From Candidatus Bathyarchaeota archaeon (GTDB lineage: Archaea; Thermoproteota; Bathyarchaeia; Bathyarchaeales; Bathycorpusculaceae), in contig JAGTQG010000009.1 of NCBI GenBank assembly GCA_018396875.1, forward strand, positions 1 through 39,552: a stretch of 39,552 nucleotides of DNA, given 5' to 3'. The notes under the pieces are model-generated. The model was not told the DNA's origin, ran no database searches, and was given only the letters and a program-made list of their open reading frames with translations. The translations under genes were made by a program, and so were the position numbers. Below, one piece after another: positions 30,423 to 37,943 of this stretch. Positions within the stretch are counted from its first letter, which is position 1. Each line of letters opens with the position of its first letter.

Positions 30423-31460
30423 ATGGGAAGGAAAATCGCCGTTTTTTTGGCGATGTTGATCTTTGGGATAGCTGTTGCTGGCTGCGGAACATGCTTGGCC
30501 GCTGATAGTCAACCGTCATCTATCACGTTTGAGGTTATGGAAATTGCTGAGGTATCCGTCAACTGCACAACAGCCCAAGTGACGGTTGAATGTGGAGTGA
30601 TATCCACTAACGCAACACTTGTGCATTTTCCAGCTGAAATAAACATGAACGCTACAGAGTTGAAAAATGCAACTCAAATTACGCTTGTAGTCTCCACGTC
30701 GGGTTCAGTTCTTTACTTTGTTTTCAACAACACCGAGGCTGCTGGAGCTGAAAAGTATGCTAACGTGACCGTGGAAACCTACTTTGAGCAGTATTTCGGT
30801 TTGAGCTTCACGTATAATTCCACAAGCACTTTCAACGGTTATGTAAACGTAACTTTCACAGGAATTGGCGTAGGAAACTTAACTGAATTTACCCAGGGAC
30901 TTATGGGGGATTGCCTAATCCCTGATTTGGGCGGCTTCTCACAAACTTTTGTTCCAATAACAAAAGAGGTTGGCGCTTGTGTTCTCTTGGGGGCTTTTAA
31001 AGAAAGCGGAGACTTCAAATGGACCTACACGATGGGTGTAGCATACAGCACCATCTTTCCAGACGGCAGTGGCGAACACACTGTGGACGTTTTAGACATG
31101 CTTAATGTAGAATTGCTTGCGCCGTCAGACTACGCATTCATAATAGCGGTTCCCAACTCATTCTATGCGTCAACAGTGGTGCTAGATATAACCTCGGACA
31201 CAACTGTTACATTTATTTCATGCGTGCCGGATCAAACAATGATACCATATACAAGGGGTTGGTATATCGATCCAAGTGTACCATCACCTACGCAATTAAT
31301 AGGAACGTTCTTTTTCGGAGGAGACAATACGCCTGTCACGGAATTGTCGCTAACCTTCAGTGGTGTTATAATTCCAGAGTTTACGGCGCAGATGTGTATG
31401 GCGGTTTTAATGCTGATCTCTGTTGTCGCCGTAGCCTTCAAGAAACGATTTAACAGCTAG
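30423..31460 (+). CDS. Exported, anchored surface protein with PEF-like C-terminal signal
   Basis: A 345-residue secreted protein. An N-terminal signal peptide (RKIAVFLAMLIFGIAVAGCG) is followed by a beta-rich ectodomain. The ectodomain has about nine N-x-S/T sequons (for example NCT, NAT three times, NNT, NST, NLT), pointing to N-glycosylation. The C-terminus is tripartite: IIPEFTAQ, a hydrophobic helix (CMAVLMLISVVAVAF), then KKRFNS. This resembles PEF-CTERM-type sorting signals processed by archaeosortases, or a simple membrane anchor. VAGC near the signal peptide end might also be a lipobox. Specific function unknown. Confidence 0.75.
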   Translation: MGRKIAVFLAMLIFGIAVAGCGTCLAADSQPSSITFEVMEIAEVSVNCTTAQVTVECGVISTNATLVHFPAEINMNATELKNATQITLVVSTSGSVLYFVFNNTEAAGAEKYANVTVETYFEQYFGLSFTYNSTSTFNGYVNVTFTGIGVGNLTEFTQGLMGDCLIPDLGGFSQTFVPITKEVGACVLLGAFKESGDFKWTYTMGVAYSTIFPDGSGEHTVDVLDMLNVELLAPSDYAFIIAVPNSFYASTVVLDITSDTTVTFISCVPDQTMIPYTRGWYIDPSVPSPTQLIGTFFFGGDNTPVTELSLTFSGVIIPEFTAQMCMAVLMLISVVAVAFKKRFNS

Positions 31461-31960
31461 ACCTTTTTCTCCCCCTTTATCTTGTTTAAAGCCTCTCTCA
31501 GTTCTTCAATTCTCTTTACGATTATGTCTGAGTGAGCCACAATCCATGGACTTGGATTCTTTAGCCTACATACGCATATGGTCTTTTTGCCCTTCATTTT
31601 TGCATAGAAAAGTTCCATGCATGTTCCAGCAGAAAGCCTTGGCATGTAGGCGATTAAAACATCACATTTTTCAATGTCTTCCAAATCCCGCCTTATAAAG
31701 TCCAGTGGCGGAACCTTCATCCACCATTTTGGCTCATCACTTTTATACAAGATTTTTTCACGTTGCCAAGGGTCAACGGGCTCGTAGCCGCAGCGAACAC
31801 AGATCCGCCTAATCTTTTCCCGGTAGCTTTGGCGTTCTTCCATTCCTTGAATTGGACCAGAAATGAATGCTTTCCCTCTCACATGGTGCACCAAACATTC
31901 TCGGCGTGGCTTATGGAAAGGATTAAGAGCGAGACCGCATATTTTGGTTTTTCCAAGCAT
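31457..31960 (-). CDS. Nucleoside 2-deoxyribosyltransferase-like protein
   Basis: A 167-residue protein. The core begins KAFISGPIQGMEERQSYREK, continues with WWMKVPPLDFIRRDLEDIEKCDVLIAYMP and ends with SAGTCMELFYAKMKGKKTI. The ISGPI start, the D...I..CD pattern and the GTxxE glutamate match the nucleoside 2-deoxyribosyltransferase/PfkB-neighbour superfamily, in which that Glu is the nucleophile. ATG 31960 is chosen; a frame to 32143 runs over the divergent neighbour. A later start near VRGKAFISGP would fit the domain boundary. Substrate unknown. It ends 4 bp inside the tail of the surface-protein gene. Confidence 0.78.
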   Translation of the reverse strand: MLGKTKICGLALNPFHKPRRECLVHHVRGKAFISGPIQGMEERQSYREKIRRICVRCGYEPVDPWQREKILYKSDEPKWWMKVPPLDFIRRDLEDIEKCDVLIAYMPRLSAGTCMELFYAKMKGKKTICVCRLKNPSPWIVAHSDIIVKRIEELREALNKIKGEKKV

Positions 31961-31980
31961 AATTAAAAAGGCGTTTAAAC

Positions 31981-33249
31981 TTGGGGCTGCTGGACCCGTT
32001 AACCGCCATCGTAGCGGCTTTCTGCCTTCTTGGTGTGCTGCTTTATAAACGGGTAAACTTGGGAATAACGTTAACAGCCACAGCTGTAGTGCTAGCCTTA
32101 CTTGCCCTAGACTGGTGTGACATCCCCACCTTAGCCTATACAACCGTCAGTCCATCAACAACTGATGGTTTACTCGCATTGTCGGTTATCCTTGCAACGT
32201 TTGGAGTAACATGGCTAAGTCAGCTTTACAATGAGACCGGTGAGACCAATAAATTGAGCGAAAGCCTAAGCAAGCTCGTCAAGAACCCAAAAATTGTGTT
32301 GAGTACCCTTCCGGCGATGATAGGGCTTCTCCCAGTGGCAGGTGGGGCTCTTATGTCAGCACCGATAGTGGATGTTGAGGCGGAAAAACTGAAACTAAAG
32401 CCTGAAAAGAAGGCTTATGTAAATCTCTGGTTTAGGCACACGATTCTCCCGGTTTACCCGCTTAGCCAAGTGCTGATAACCACAGCAGCCCTAACTAAGA
32501 CGCCGCTTTTCTCCATTGTTTTGCTCCAAATACCGACGGTTGCAGTCATGGTGGTTGTGGGGTATCTTGTAAGCTTTTGGAAAACTAGTGCTTTGAAGGA
32601 GTTGAGAATTAAGGAAAAAGTGGGCAAAACTTCGTCGGGTCTGAAAGATTTTGTTCTAGCGTTTTCACCTCTACTAACGACGATAGTTGTGGCTGTTTGC
32701 TTAAATGTTTCAGGTTATGGGTTTTCCCAGCAAGGGTTCGACGTCCTCATAGCAACCTTCGTGGGCTTAGCTGTTTTAGCCGTAATCTCGCATTCGAATC
32801 TTAGAACCTTGATAAAACCGCTCCAAAGCTTGAGCATTTATGGAGTAACTCTCGCTGTTTATGGCGCTTTTTTACTGCGGAATGTGTTGAAGGAAACTGG
32901 AATATCAGAACTTTTCCAACCACTAGTTTCAAATGGAAGCCTAAACGTCACAGTCCTGTTGACTGTCATTCCAATGTTGTTGAGCTTCCTTTTAGGTTCG
33001 CCTTCCGGAGCAATAGCTATAGGCGCCTCAATATTGGCTGGCGTTTTAACCTTCACACCTAAAACTTCAGCTCTCCTCTACATGAGCACTTTTTTAGGGT
33101 ATGTTATCGCACCAACTCACCTATGCTTCACGTTCACGGTTGACTACTTCAAAAGCTCCCTTGAAAAAGTCTACAAATATGTGATCCCTTCTTTCTTGAT
33201 AACTTTTGCAACAGCGTTAACCGTGTATTTTCTACCCTTCTCCTTCTGA
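31981..33249 (+). CDS. DUF401-family membrane protein, putative transporter
   Basis: A 422-residue polytopic membrane protein with about ten hydrophobic segments. Typical DUF401 (pfam04165) features are STLPAMIGLLPVAGGALMSA near residue 110, FRHTILPVYPLSQ, and FLLGSPSGAIAIGASI and YVIAPTHLCFTFTVDYF towards the end. The family is related to anion/gluconate-type permeases, but no substrate is established. TTG 31981 sits close to a TTTAAAC stretch and the transcript may be almost leaderless. Divergent from the deoxyribosyltransferase-like gene. Confidence 0.82.
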   Translation: MGLLDPLTAIVAAFCLLGVLLYKRVNLGITLTATAVVLALLALDWCDIPTLAYTTVSPSTTDGLLALSVILATFGVTWLSQLYNETGETNKLSESLSKLVKNPKIVLSTLPAMIGLLPVAGGALMSAPIVDVEAEKLKLKPEKKAYVNLWFRHTILPVYPLSQVLITTAALTKTPLFSIVLLQIPTVAVMVVVGYLVSFWKTSALKELRIKEKVGKTSSGLKDFVLAFSPLLTTIVVAVCLNVSGYGFSQQGFDVLIATFVGLAVLAVISHSNLRTLIKPLQSLSIYGVTLAVYGAFLLRNVLKETGISELFQPLVSNGSLNVTVLLTVIPMLLSFLLGSPSGAIAIGASILAGVLTFTPKTSALLYMSTFLGYVIAPTHLCFTFTVDYFKSSLEKVYKYVIPSFLITFATALTVYFLPFSF

Positions 33250-33290
33250 AATCCTTAAAAGCTTGCTCGCTTTGACAGTTATTGAGCAAA

Positions 33291-33572
33291 ATGAACTTAG
33301 TAAATTTGGCGCTCGACGCAGGCAGCCTTTACAGCATAGGCTTAATCATGATTTTGCTTGGCGTCATAGTCATCTTTGCAGCGTTCGCCCTACTTTTCAT
33401 TTCAAGCATAAAAAGCGGTAAAATGAGAGGTGGCGGGGCGCTGATAATTGGGCCATTCCCAATAGTTTTTGGAACAGACAGAGAGTTCATGAAAACGATG
33501 CTTTGGCTTTCGATAGTTCTTACACTAATCGCCTTTGCCTTGTTCCTAACGGTTTATTTGCTGGGCAAGTGA
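33291..33572 (+). CDS. DUF131/TIGR00304-like small membrane protein
   Basis: A 93-residue protein with two hydrophobic helices flanking a signature loop (GGGALIIGPFPIVFGTDREF). This G-hydrophobic-GPxPIxFG-D loop is typical of TIGR00304/DUF131, an archaeal family of unknown function. ATG 33291 is preferred over TTG 33282. It is directly followed by a second protein with the same plan, so the two probably work together or as a hetero-oligomer. Confidence 0.78.
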   Translation: MNLVNLALDAGSLYSIGLIMILLGVIVIFAAFALLFISSIKSGKMRGGGALIIGPFPIVFGTDREFMKTMLWLSIVLTLIAFALFLTVYLLGK

Positions 33573-33578
33573 TATTGC

Positions 33579-33872
33579 ATGGTGGAAGAGCAAGCTGAAG
33601 CAAAATGGTTTAAACGTTTTATAACGCTGTTCTTTGCGGGCTTCATTATGATAGTGTTGGGAATAGTTTTCCTAACGGTGGCGGCTTTTCTCTCGGGAGC
33701 TGGCGATTTAAGTGTCGGCGGTTTTGTCTGGATTTTTCCATTTTTCCCAATAGTTTTCGGCGCGGGACCAGAAGCCCATTGGCTTGTGCTTTTCGCGGTA
33801 ATTTTAGCTGTTTTAGGAGTGATCGTGTTTTTCGTGTTTTGGAAAACGGCTTGGAAAGGCGTTTTTAGTTAG
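33579..33872 (+). CDS. Second DUF131-like small membrane protein
   Basis: A 97-residue protein. A short charged N-terminus is followed by a hydrophobic helix (FAGFIMIVLGIVFLTVAAFL), then the loop GGFVWIFPFFPIVFGAGPEA and a second helix (WLVLFAVILAVLGVIVFFVF). The loop IFPFFPIVFGAG is a variant of the preceding gene's IGPFPIVFGTD, indicating an old tandem duplication. The start is 6 nt after the previous stop, so the two are cotranscribed. Confidence 0.75.
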   Translation: MVEEQAEAKWFKRFITLFFAGFIMIVLGIVFLTVAAFLSGAGDLSVGGFVWIFPFFPIVFGAGPEAHWLVLFAVILAVLGVIVFFVFWKTAWKGVFS

Positions 33873-33982
33873 CCTTTCTCCTCTCTGCCGTAAATCATGT
33901 GGAGGAATATGAGAACCAGAGCAACGAATGTTGCAGTCATCAATATGTACTTCAATGTTTCAAAGTATGCCCCAATATCCAT
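33869..33982 (-). CDS. Candidate 37-residue single-span membrane protein
   Basis: A very short frame from ATG 33982 to TAA 33869, beginning MDIGAYFETLKYILM and containing one hydrophobic segment (ILMTATFVALVLIFLHMIY) followed by GREEKG. A GAGGA-type ribosome-binding signal lies 6 nt before the ATG. It ends 4 bp into the tail of the convergent DUF131-like gene. The membrane-helix-plus-charged-ends pattern and the signal favour a real small protein, but nothing else confirms it. Confidence 0.45.
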   Translation of the reverse strand: MDIGAYFETLKYILMTATFVALVLIFLHMIYGREEKG

Positions 33983-34025
33983 GCTGCTTCCTCTGCCTTT
34001 TCTTTTAAATTCCGCGTTTAAGTAT

Positions 34026-34436
34026 TTAAGGAGTTGGTTTCAGCCATTCTTGCATTAATGTTTCGTAGAGTTCGTCGTCACTGTCTATCTGTTCGTACCA
34101 GCCTAAGCTTTGGGCGATTTTCTGGGCTATGAGGTGATAGCATAGGTGGATTTTTCGGTCTAGGACGCGGAAGTAGAAGTCGTCGCATGTGCAGAATTCA
34201 GCTTCTGGCATTATTAGGTAGTCGCGTTCCTTGCCAACCACAACCCAGATGACTCTGCCGCTGGGCTTGAAGACATATTTTTTGACGCGGTTCTCTTTTA
34301 GGGCTTCGAAGGCTCTTGCAAAACGTTGCCCAAAAACCTCGTAAAGCTTTGTTAGGTTTTTGCCTGTCAGCTTACCCTCTGCCTTTGCCTCTCTACATAT
34401 GACGCTTAGCAAGTCGGTTTCGGAGTCGACGCCCAT
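34026..34436 (-). CDS. SWIM zinc-finger protein
   Basis: A 136-residue protein with a SWIM motif (CxCx(n)CxH): FCTCDDFYFRVLDRKIHLCYH, positions about 92-110. The N-terminal half is helical and basic (LTGKNLTKLYEVFGQRFARA), with a small beta section (SGRVIWVVVGKERDYLI). SWIM domains bind DNA or protein; archaeal stand-alone forms (COG5431-like) are uncharacterised, and some SWIM proteins assist Rad51-type recombinases. ATG 34436 follows a TTTAAGC box by about 20 bp, so the transcript may be leaderless. Confidence 0.8.
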   Translation of the reverse strand: MGVDSETDLLSVICREAKAEGKLTGKNLTKLYEVFGQRFARAFEALKENRVKKYVFKPSGRVIWVVVGKERDYLIMPEAEFCTCDDFYFRVLDRKIHLCYHLIAQKIAQSLGWYEQIDSDDELYETLMQEWLKPTP

Positions 34437-34473
34437 GGAGGATACAAGCTTAAACCGCTAAAGAAAGAGGGGG

Positions 34474-35070
34474 CTATTCTATTTTTATTGGTTCGCCCTT
34501 TGGTTTTCGCTCTTCCTTTATCTTCGGAAGCTTGACCTCCAAGACACCGTTCTTGTACTGGGTTTTCGCTTCCTTCACGTTAACCTTAGCTGGAAGTTTA
34601 ACTTCCTTGTAATATTTCCGTTGAGGCGTGTCCACGCTTATGGTTAATGTGTCTTCGGTGCCGTGAAGCTTGATATCCTCTTTCTCTACGCCGGGCAGTT
34701 CTGCCACCACGTGGATTTCGTTGTCGGTTTCAACAATATCCACAAGCGGCTCGCGTTCCTCTTTGACTGTAGGCCCGTAGCGGGTTGGTTTAACATTGCC
34801 GAACTCGCGGATTTCAGGCTTGCCGTCTGGCCCTATTTTTATGCTGTAGCCGTATACGAAGGGTCCCCATTCGCGTATGGTCGAGCCGTCTGGGAGTTTG
34901 CGTTCCCTAACATAGTCTTTCGGGATGCGTGAAGTGAAAGCCTTGAATTCTTCCTCCATCATTTTCTCCATTTCGCGGAATATGCGGTCAATGTCCTCGA
35001 AAAACCAACTTCCGAAGAAGGGAAATCGCCTTCGCCTGAACCATTCTGGAAAATCTTCCTCTTCAGGCAT
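34474..35070 (-). CDS. hsp20: Hsp20/alpha-crystallin small heat-shock protein
   Basis: ATP-independent holdase chaperone. It is 198 residues, long for the family because of an N-terminal region with aromatic/basic residues (WFRRRRFPFFGSWFF) and a GPFVYGYSIKIGPDGKPEI segment common to the archaeal long form. The alpha-crystallin domain spans about residues 107-190, with VDIVETDNEIHVVAELPGV and the NGVLEVKLPK signature. The C-terminal KPKGEPIKIE carries the I-x-I-like oligomerisation tail. ATG 35070 is preceded by GAGGT. Confidence 0.92.
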   Translation of the reverse strand: MPEEEDFPEWFRRRRFPFFGSWFFEDIDRIFREMEKMMEEEFKAFTSRIPKDYVRERKLPDGSTIREWGPFVYGYSIKIGPDGKPEIREFGNVKPTRYGPTVKEEREPLVDIVETDNEIHVVAELPGVEKEDIKLHGTEDTLTISVDTPQRKYYKEVKLPAKVNVKEAKTQYKNGVLEVKLPKIKEERKPKGEPIKIE

Positions 35071-35115
35071 TTTTCAAACCTCAAGGTGGTAGAGGAAGTC
35101 TTTTCTATTAAAGGT

Positions 35116-35958
35116 TTATGGCTTTCCAAAGGCTTCAAGCTGGTTTAAAAAGCCTAAAAATGTTCCATCTAGAAGGTAGATTTCCGCGTTTTTCAAGTCC
35201 ACAGCTTCTGCGCGGAGGATGGGACCAACGATTTTCTCGCTTTTCGCTGCGTCCTTCTCGTTTAACGGTTTTCCACCTAAAAACTCATTGAAGGAAGGCA
35301 TTATAAAAAGCTGGGTGGTTCGCGGCTTAATTCCATAATGTTTCCGCAAAGTTTTCTGGGGATTTTCCTCAATTTTTATTCCATGCTTCTGAAGTAGGAT
35401 TTCCGCCAGCTGATTTGGGTTGCATTTGGCTTTCACCCAAACCTGCCGTGTTATCCTAAAGCCCGCCGGGTCGCGGAGAACAATAACGGGATGCACATGT
35501 CCCATCACAAGCGTCTTACATCCTAGAAGGGATGGTGAGGGCCAGCGGTGTCCATGAAAGAAGCCTGCATCGTCTATCACTGCGCCGGAGGATGGGAGGA
35601 TTTTTATTCCTTCCGGGAGTAGAGGTTCAAGGTTTCCATCGTGGTTTCCCCGGATTATTTGAATTTGGCTTATGTGCCTCCTAAGCTCGTTGAAGAAGTC
35701 TGGCACGTCCTGCCACTCGCCGAGTTCCGCCGTTGCCACTGTGTGTTTCACGTCGCCTAGAATCAGCAGCTTATCTGGCTTGTAGGTTTTTATCAACGTT
35801 TTAAGTTTTTCCAGAAGCCTTAACGCTTGGGTTGGAACGTGGATGCCTTTTTCAGATAGGGCTATCTCCCACCCGATATGGAGGTCCACTATGACCAGTG
35901 TTCGGGCTTCCTTTGTTTTCACAATGGCTGCCGGATGGGGTGTTAAGGGCGTTATCAT
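35116..35958 (-). CDS. COG1407-type metallophosphoesterase
   Basis: A 280-residue calcineurin-like phosphoesterase. All metal motifs are visible: VDLHIGWE, LLILGDVKHT, IRGNHDGNLE, FHGHRW and VMGHVHP. The DLHIG plus GDVKH arrangement is that of COG1407 (ICC-like), an archaeal/bacterial family sometimes linked to DNA repair helicases. A C-terminal helical extension (about residues 185-280) is present. The substrate is not known. It lies 12 bp after the FBPase/IMPase-like gene on the same strand, so they probably share a transcript. Confidence 0.85.
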   Translation of the reverse strand: MITPLTPHPAAIVKTKEARTLVIVDLHIGWEIALSEKGIHVPTQALRLLEKLKTLIKTYKPDKLLILGDVKHTVATAELGEWQDVPDFFNELRRHISQIQIIRGNHDGNLEPLLPEGIKILPSSGAVIDDAGFFHGHRWPSPSLLGCKTLVMGHVHPVIVLRDPAGFRITRQVWVKAKCNPNQLAEILLQKHGIKIEENPQKTLRKHYGIKPRTTQLFIMPSFNEFLGGKPLNEKDAAKSEKIVGPILRAEAVDLKNAEIYLLDGTFLGFLNQLEAFGKP

Positions 35959-35970
35959 GGCTTCTCCTTT

Positions 35971-36843
35971 TCAAGCTTTTAGAAGGTTTAGTATTATTTT
36001 GTGGATTTTACGGTTAGCGGAAGCCACAAAGCTCAGTTTTTCAGTTGGATCCAGTTTGGCATTTAATGGTTTGCCTTCCGGTGTTGTTATAGTGGCTCCA
36101 GCCTCCTTTATGATTAGCCATGCGGCAGCCGTGTCGGTGGCTCTTAGTTTACCTCTTATGTCTATGAAGGCGTCTATGGTGCCGTCCGCCACATAGCACA
36201 GTTCCAAAGCGTTGGCGCCCAAATGGCGGATGTGTTTTGTCCGCTCTATTAGGCTTGTTATACGGGGGGCTATCTCCCTCACCTTATACGTGTTTAAGTC
36301 TACGCCTATAACAGCCTCCGCCAAGTCCACCTCTTTTGAAGGTCTTATTTCTTGGTTGTTGCGTTTTGCGCCCATGCCTTTAACAGCTGTGTATGTCACG
36401 TCGTGGAATAGGTCTGCCACCAGTGCCGTGTGCACTGCTTGAAGTTTTGGATTTGTGGATACGGCTATTGATGTGGCGTAAAAAGGTATTCCTCTTGTCA
36501 AGTTGGTTGATCCATCTATGGGGTCAACTGTAATGTAGGCTTGATCTGGTTCTGAGCCATACCTCTTTATGCCCGATTCTTCGCTTATGAGGGTGAACGA
36601 TAAGCCTTTCCCAAGTAGGGTTTCCATTATCGCTTTCTCAGCCGTCAAATCTATCTGTTTTATTGGGTCTCCGCCGGCACCCACTCCCAAGTCTGGCTGA
36701 GGCTGTTTTATGGATGCTTTCAGCAGCGACGCTGTTTGCCTTTTCACATTGGCTTTACATTCTTCTAGTATTTGAAGCCAGTCCACCAAATTCACTCTGT
36801 TGTATTTTCTGAAACCTTCAATAATAAGGTTGGTGGTTTTCAT
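35971..36843 (-). CDS. Inositol monophosphatase / fructose-1,6-bisphosphatase family (type IV)
   Basis: A 290-residue Mg-dependent phosphatase. The metal sites are ISEESGIKR and VDPIDGSTNLTRG, plus LRATDTAAAWLIIKEAG with the catalytic Asp. Archaeal members generally hydrolyse both inositol-1-phosphate and fructose bisphosphate, so the physiological substrate is undecided. The N-terminus up to about residue 20 (MKTTNLIIEGFRKYNRVNLV) looks like an extension; GTG near VNLVDWLQIL is an alternative start. Divergent from a small winged-helix gene. Confidence 0.88.
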   Translation of the reverse strand: MKTTNLIIEGFRKYNRVNLVDWLQILEECKANVKRQTASLLKASIKQPQPDLGVGAGGDPIKQIDLTAEKAIMETLLGKGLSFTLISEESGIKRYGSEPDQAYITVDPIDGSTNLTRGIPFYATSIAVSTNPKLQAVHTALVADLFHDVTYTAVKGMGAKRNNQEIRPSKEVDLAEAVIGVDLNTYKVREIAPRITSLIERTKHIRHLGANALELCYVADGTIDAFIDIRGKLRATDTAAAWLIIKEAGATITTPEGKPLNAKLDPTEKLSFVASANRKIHKIILNLLKA

Positions 36844-36930
36844 AACTCTAGAAGAAGCTTCTAAAAAATGGTTTCAGAAGACATTTAAAACGAAAATGGA
36901 AAATATAGTATATCCTCTGGGGGACATATC

Positions 36931-37149
36931 ACGAACACGAAAATTGCAGAAACCTTAGATTTGCTGTCGGACGGAAAATGGCACACGATAAAGGAGCTTC
37001 GAGAGAACGTCAAGCTTGAACCGAGGCGATTTGAAGCTTTAATGAAGTTTTTGGAGGATTATGGTTTCATAGTCGTGGACGCTGCAAAGGGTACTGTGAA
37101 GCTTAACGAAGGTTTACGTAGACTCTCTTTTCAAGAGGCTAGCCCATAA
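36931..37149 (+). CDS. Small winged-helix DNA-binding protein (start unclear)
   Basis: About 72 residues with a winged-helix pattern: TKIAETLDLLSDGKWHTIKE, then RRFEALMKFLEDYGFIVVD and a beta wing (GTVKLNEGLRRL). The frame is clearly meaningful back to 36931, where an ACG stands where ATG would be expected (xNTKIAETLDLL), 6 nt after GGGGGA and about 25 bp after a TATAGTATAT stretch. The first ordinary start is TTG 36961, which would cut off the first helix. Either a non-standard start, a lost start codon, or a sequencing error. Its end overlaps the next convergent gene by 11 bp. Confidence 0.6.
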   Translation, partial: TNTKIAETLDLLSDGKWHTIKELRENVKLEPRRFEALMKFLEDYGFIVVDAAKGTVKLNEGLRRLSFQEASP

Positions 37150-37411
37150 GCCTAAGTAAGCTCTTGTAGGCTTGCAGAAAGCGCTCCCCCTTGCTTGTGA
37201 TTTTGAAGGTGCATGGGTCACCGTCAACATGGCATAGAAGTTTTCTTTCAAGCAGAAAACCCAAATAGTGTTCCACTTGTTTAAAGCTTAGATTGCAACG
37301 ATACATCAACTGGGTCTTCCGAACTTTCCTGCGAGAAGCTTCCAAAATATCCGATATTATGTCTAGACGTCCTCGATGGCTATTGCCGGAGCTTTTGTTA
37401 ACTGCCATCAA
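37139..37411 (-). CDS. Winged-helix protein (HTH_45-like)
   Basis: A 90-residue archaeal winged-helix DNA-binding protein: DIISDILEASRRKVRKTQLM, then YRCNLSFKQVEHYLGFLLER and the wing LLCHVDGDPCTFKITSKGERFL. The KTQLMYxCNLSxxQ...YLxFL pattern is typical of pfam14947 (HTH_45), very common in archaea. Probably a transcription factor with unknown target. It is tail-to-tail with the preceding small winged-helix gene, with 11 bp shared. Confidence 0.85.
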   Translation of the reverse strand: MMAVNKSSGNSHRGRLDIISDILEASRRKVRKTQLMYRCNLSFKQVEHYLGFLLERKLLCHVDGDPCTFKITSKGERFLQAYKSLLRLMG

Positions 37412-37531
37412 TAGCGAGCACCATTAAAATTAGTGGATTCCTTTCTCCCGTAAGGATAAACCGAAAAAGGAAGATTTAAACGTTCTCTACAAAAATGAAG
37501 AAAGGAGAAGGGAAAGCCCTATTTTAAGCCC

Positions 37532-37930
37532 CTAAAATTGGCTAAGCCTCTTCAAAATTTTATCGAGGTCGGCGTTTTTCTCCATGAAAACGCTTATTTT
37601 GTTGTCGCCGACCGTGAGGGATAAAATCCTAGTTTCTTTTCCTTCTATGAGAATGTTTTTGACTTCGCCTAAGCTGAAGGTTTCTGAGAGTTCTTCGGCT
37701 GCTTCAAGAGCCGAGGATGAGAGGATGGCGTATTCTATGAGTTTTGACGGATCTTTGAGGTCTATGGCTGCGGAGGTTGAGTTTCGGAGGATGTAGCCAA
37801 TGACTCCTTCATAATTCTTAACTTCTTCAAGGCTTGTTCTAAGGTGGTCTGTGGGCGTCATTCCTTCCATGACTATGGTTGGGCTTTCTGCAGCAACGGC
37901 ATCCTCCACAGCTTTCCTTTTCTTGGTCAT
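37532..37930 (-). CDS. Roadblock/LC7-like protein
   Basis: A 132-residue protein. After a short disordered N-terminus the fold EVKNYEGVIGYILRNSTSAA, IEYAILSSSALEAAEELSET, LGEVKNILIEGKETRI, DNKISVFMEKNADLDKILKR shows the beta-helix-beta-beta-helix order of roadblock/LC7 domains, which in MglB-like proteins regulate small GTPases. ATG 37930 has GGAGG upstream and is preferred to a start at 37951. It is the last gene of a three-gene operon with another roadblock-type protein and a coiled-coil protein; no GTPase gene is in the window. Confidence 0.75.
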   Translation of the reverse strand: MTKKRKAVEDAVAAESPTIVMEGMTPTDHLRTSLEEVKNYEGVIGYILRNSTSAAIDLKDPSKLIEYAILSSSALEAAEELSETFSLGEVKNILIEGKETRILSLTVGDNKISVFMEKNADLDKILKRLSQF

Positions 37931-37943
37931 GGTATCGCCTCCA

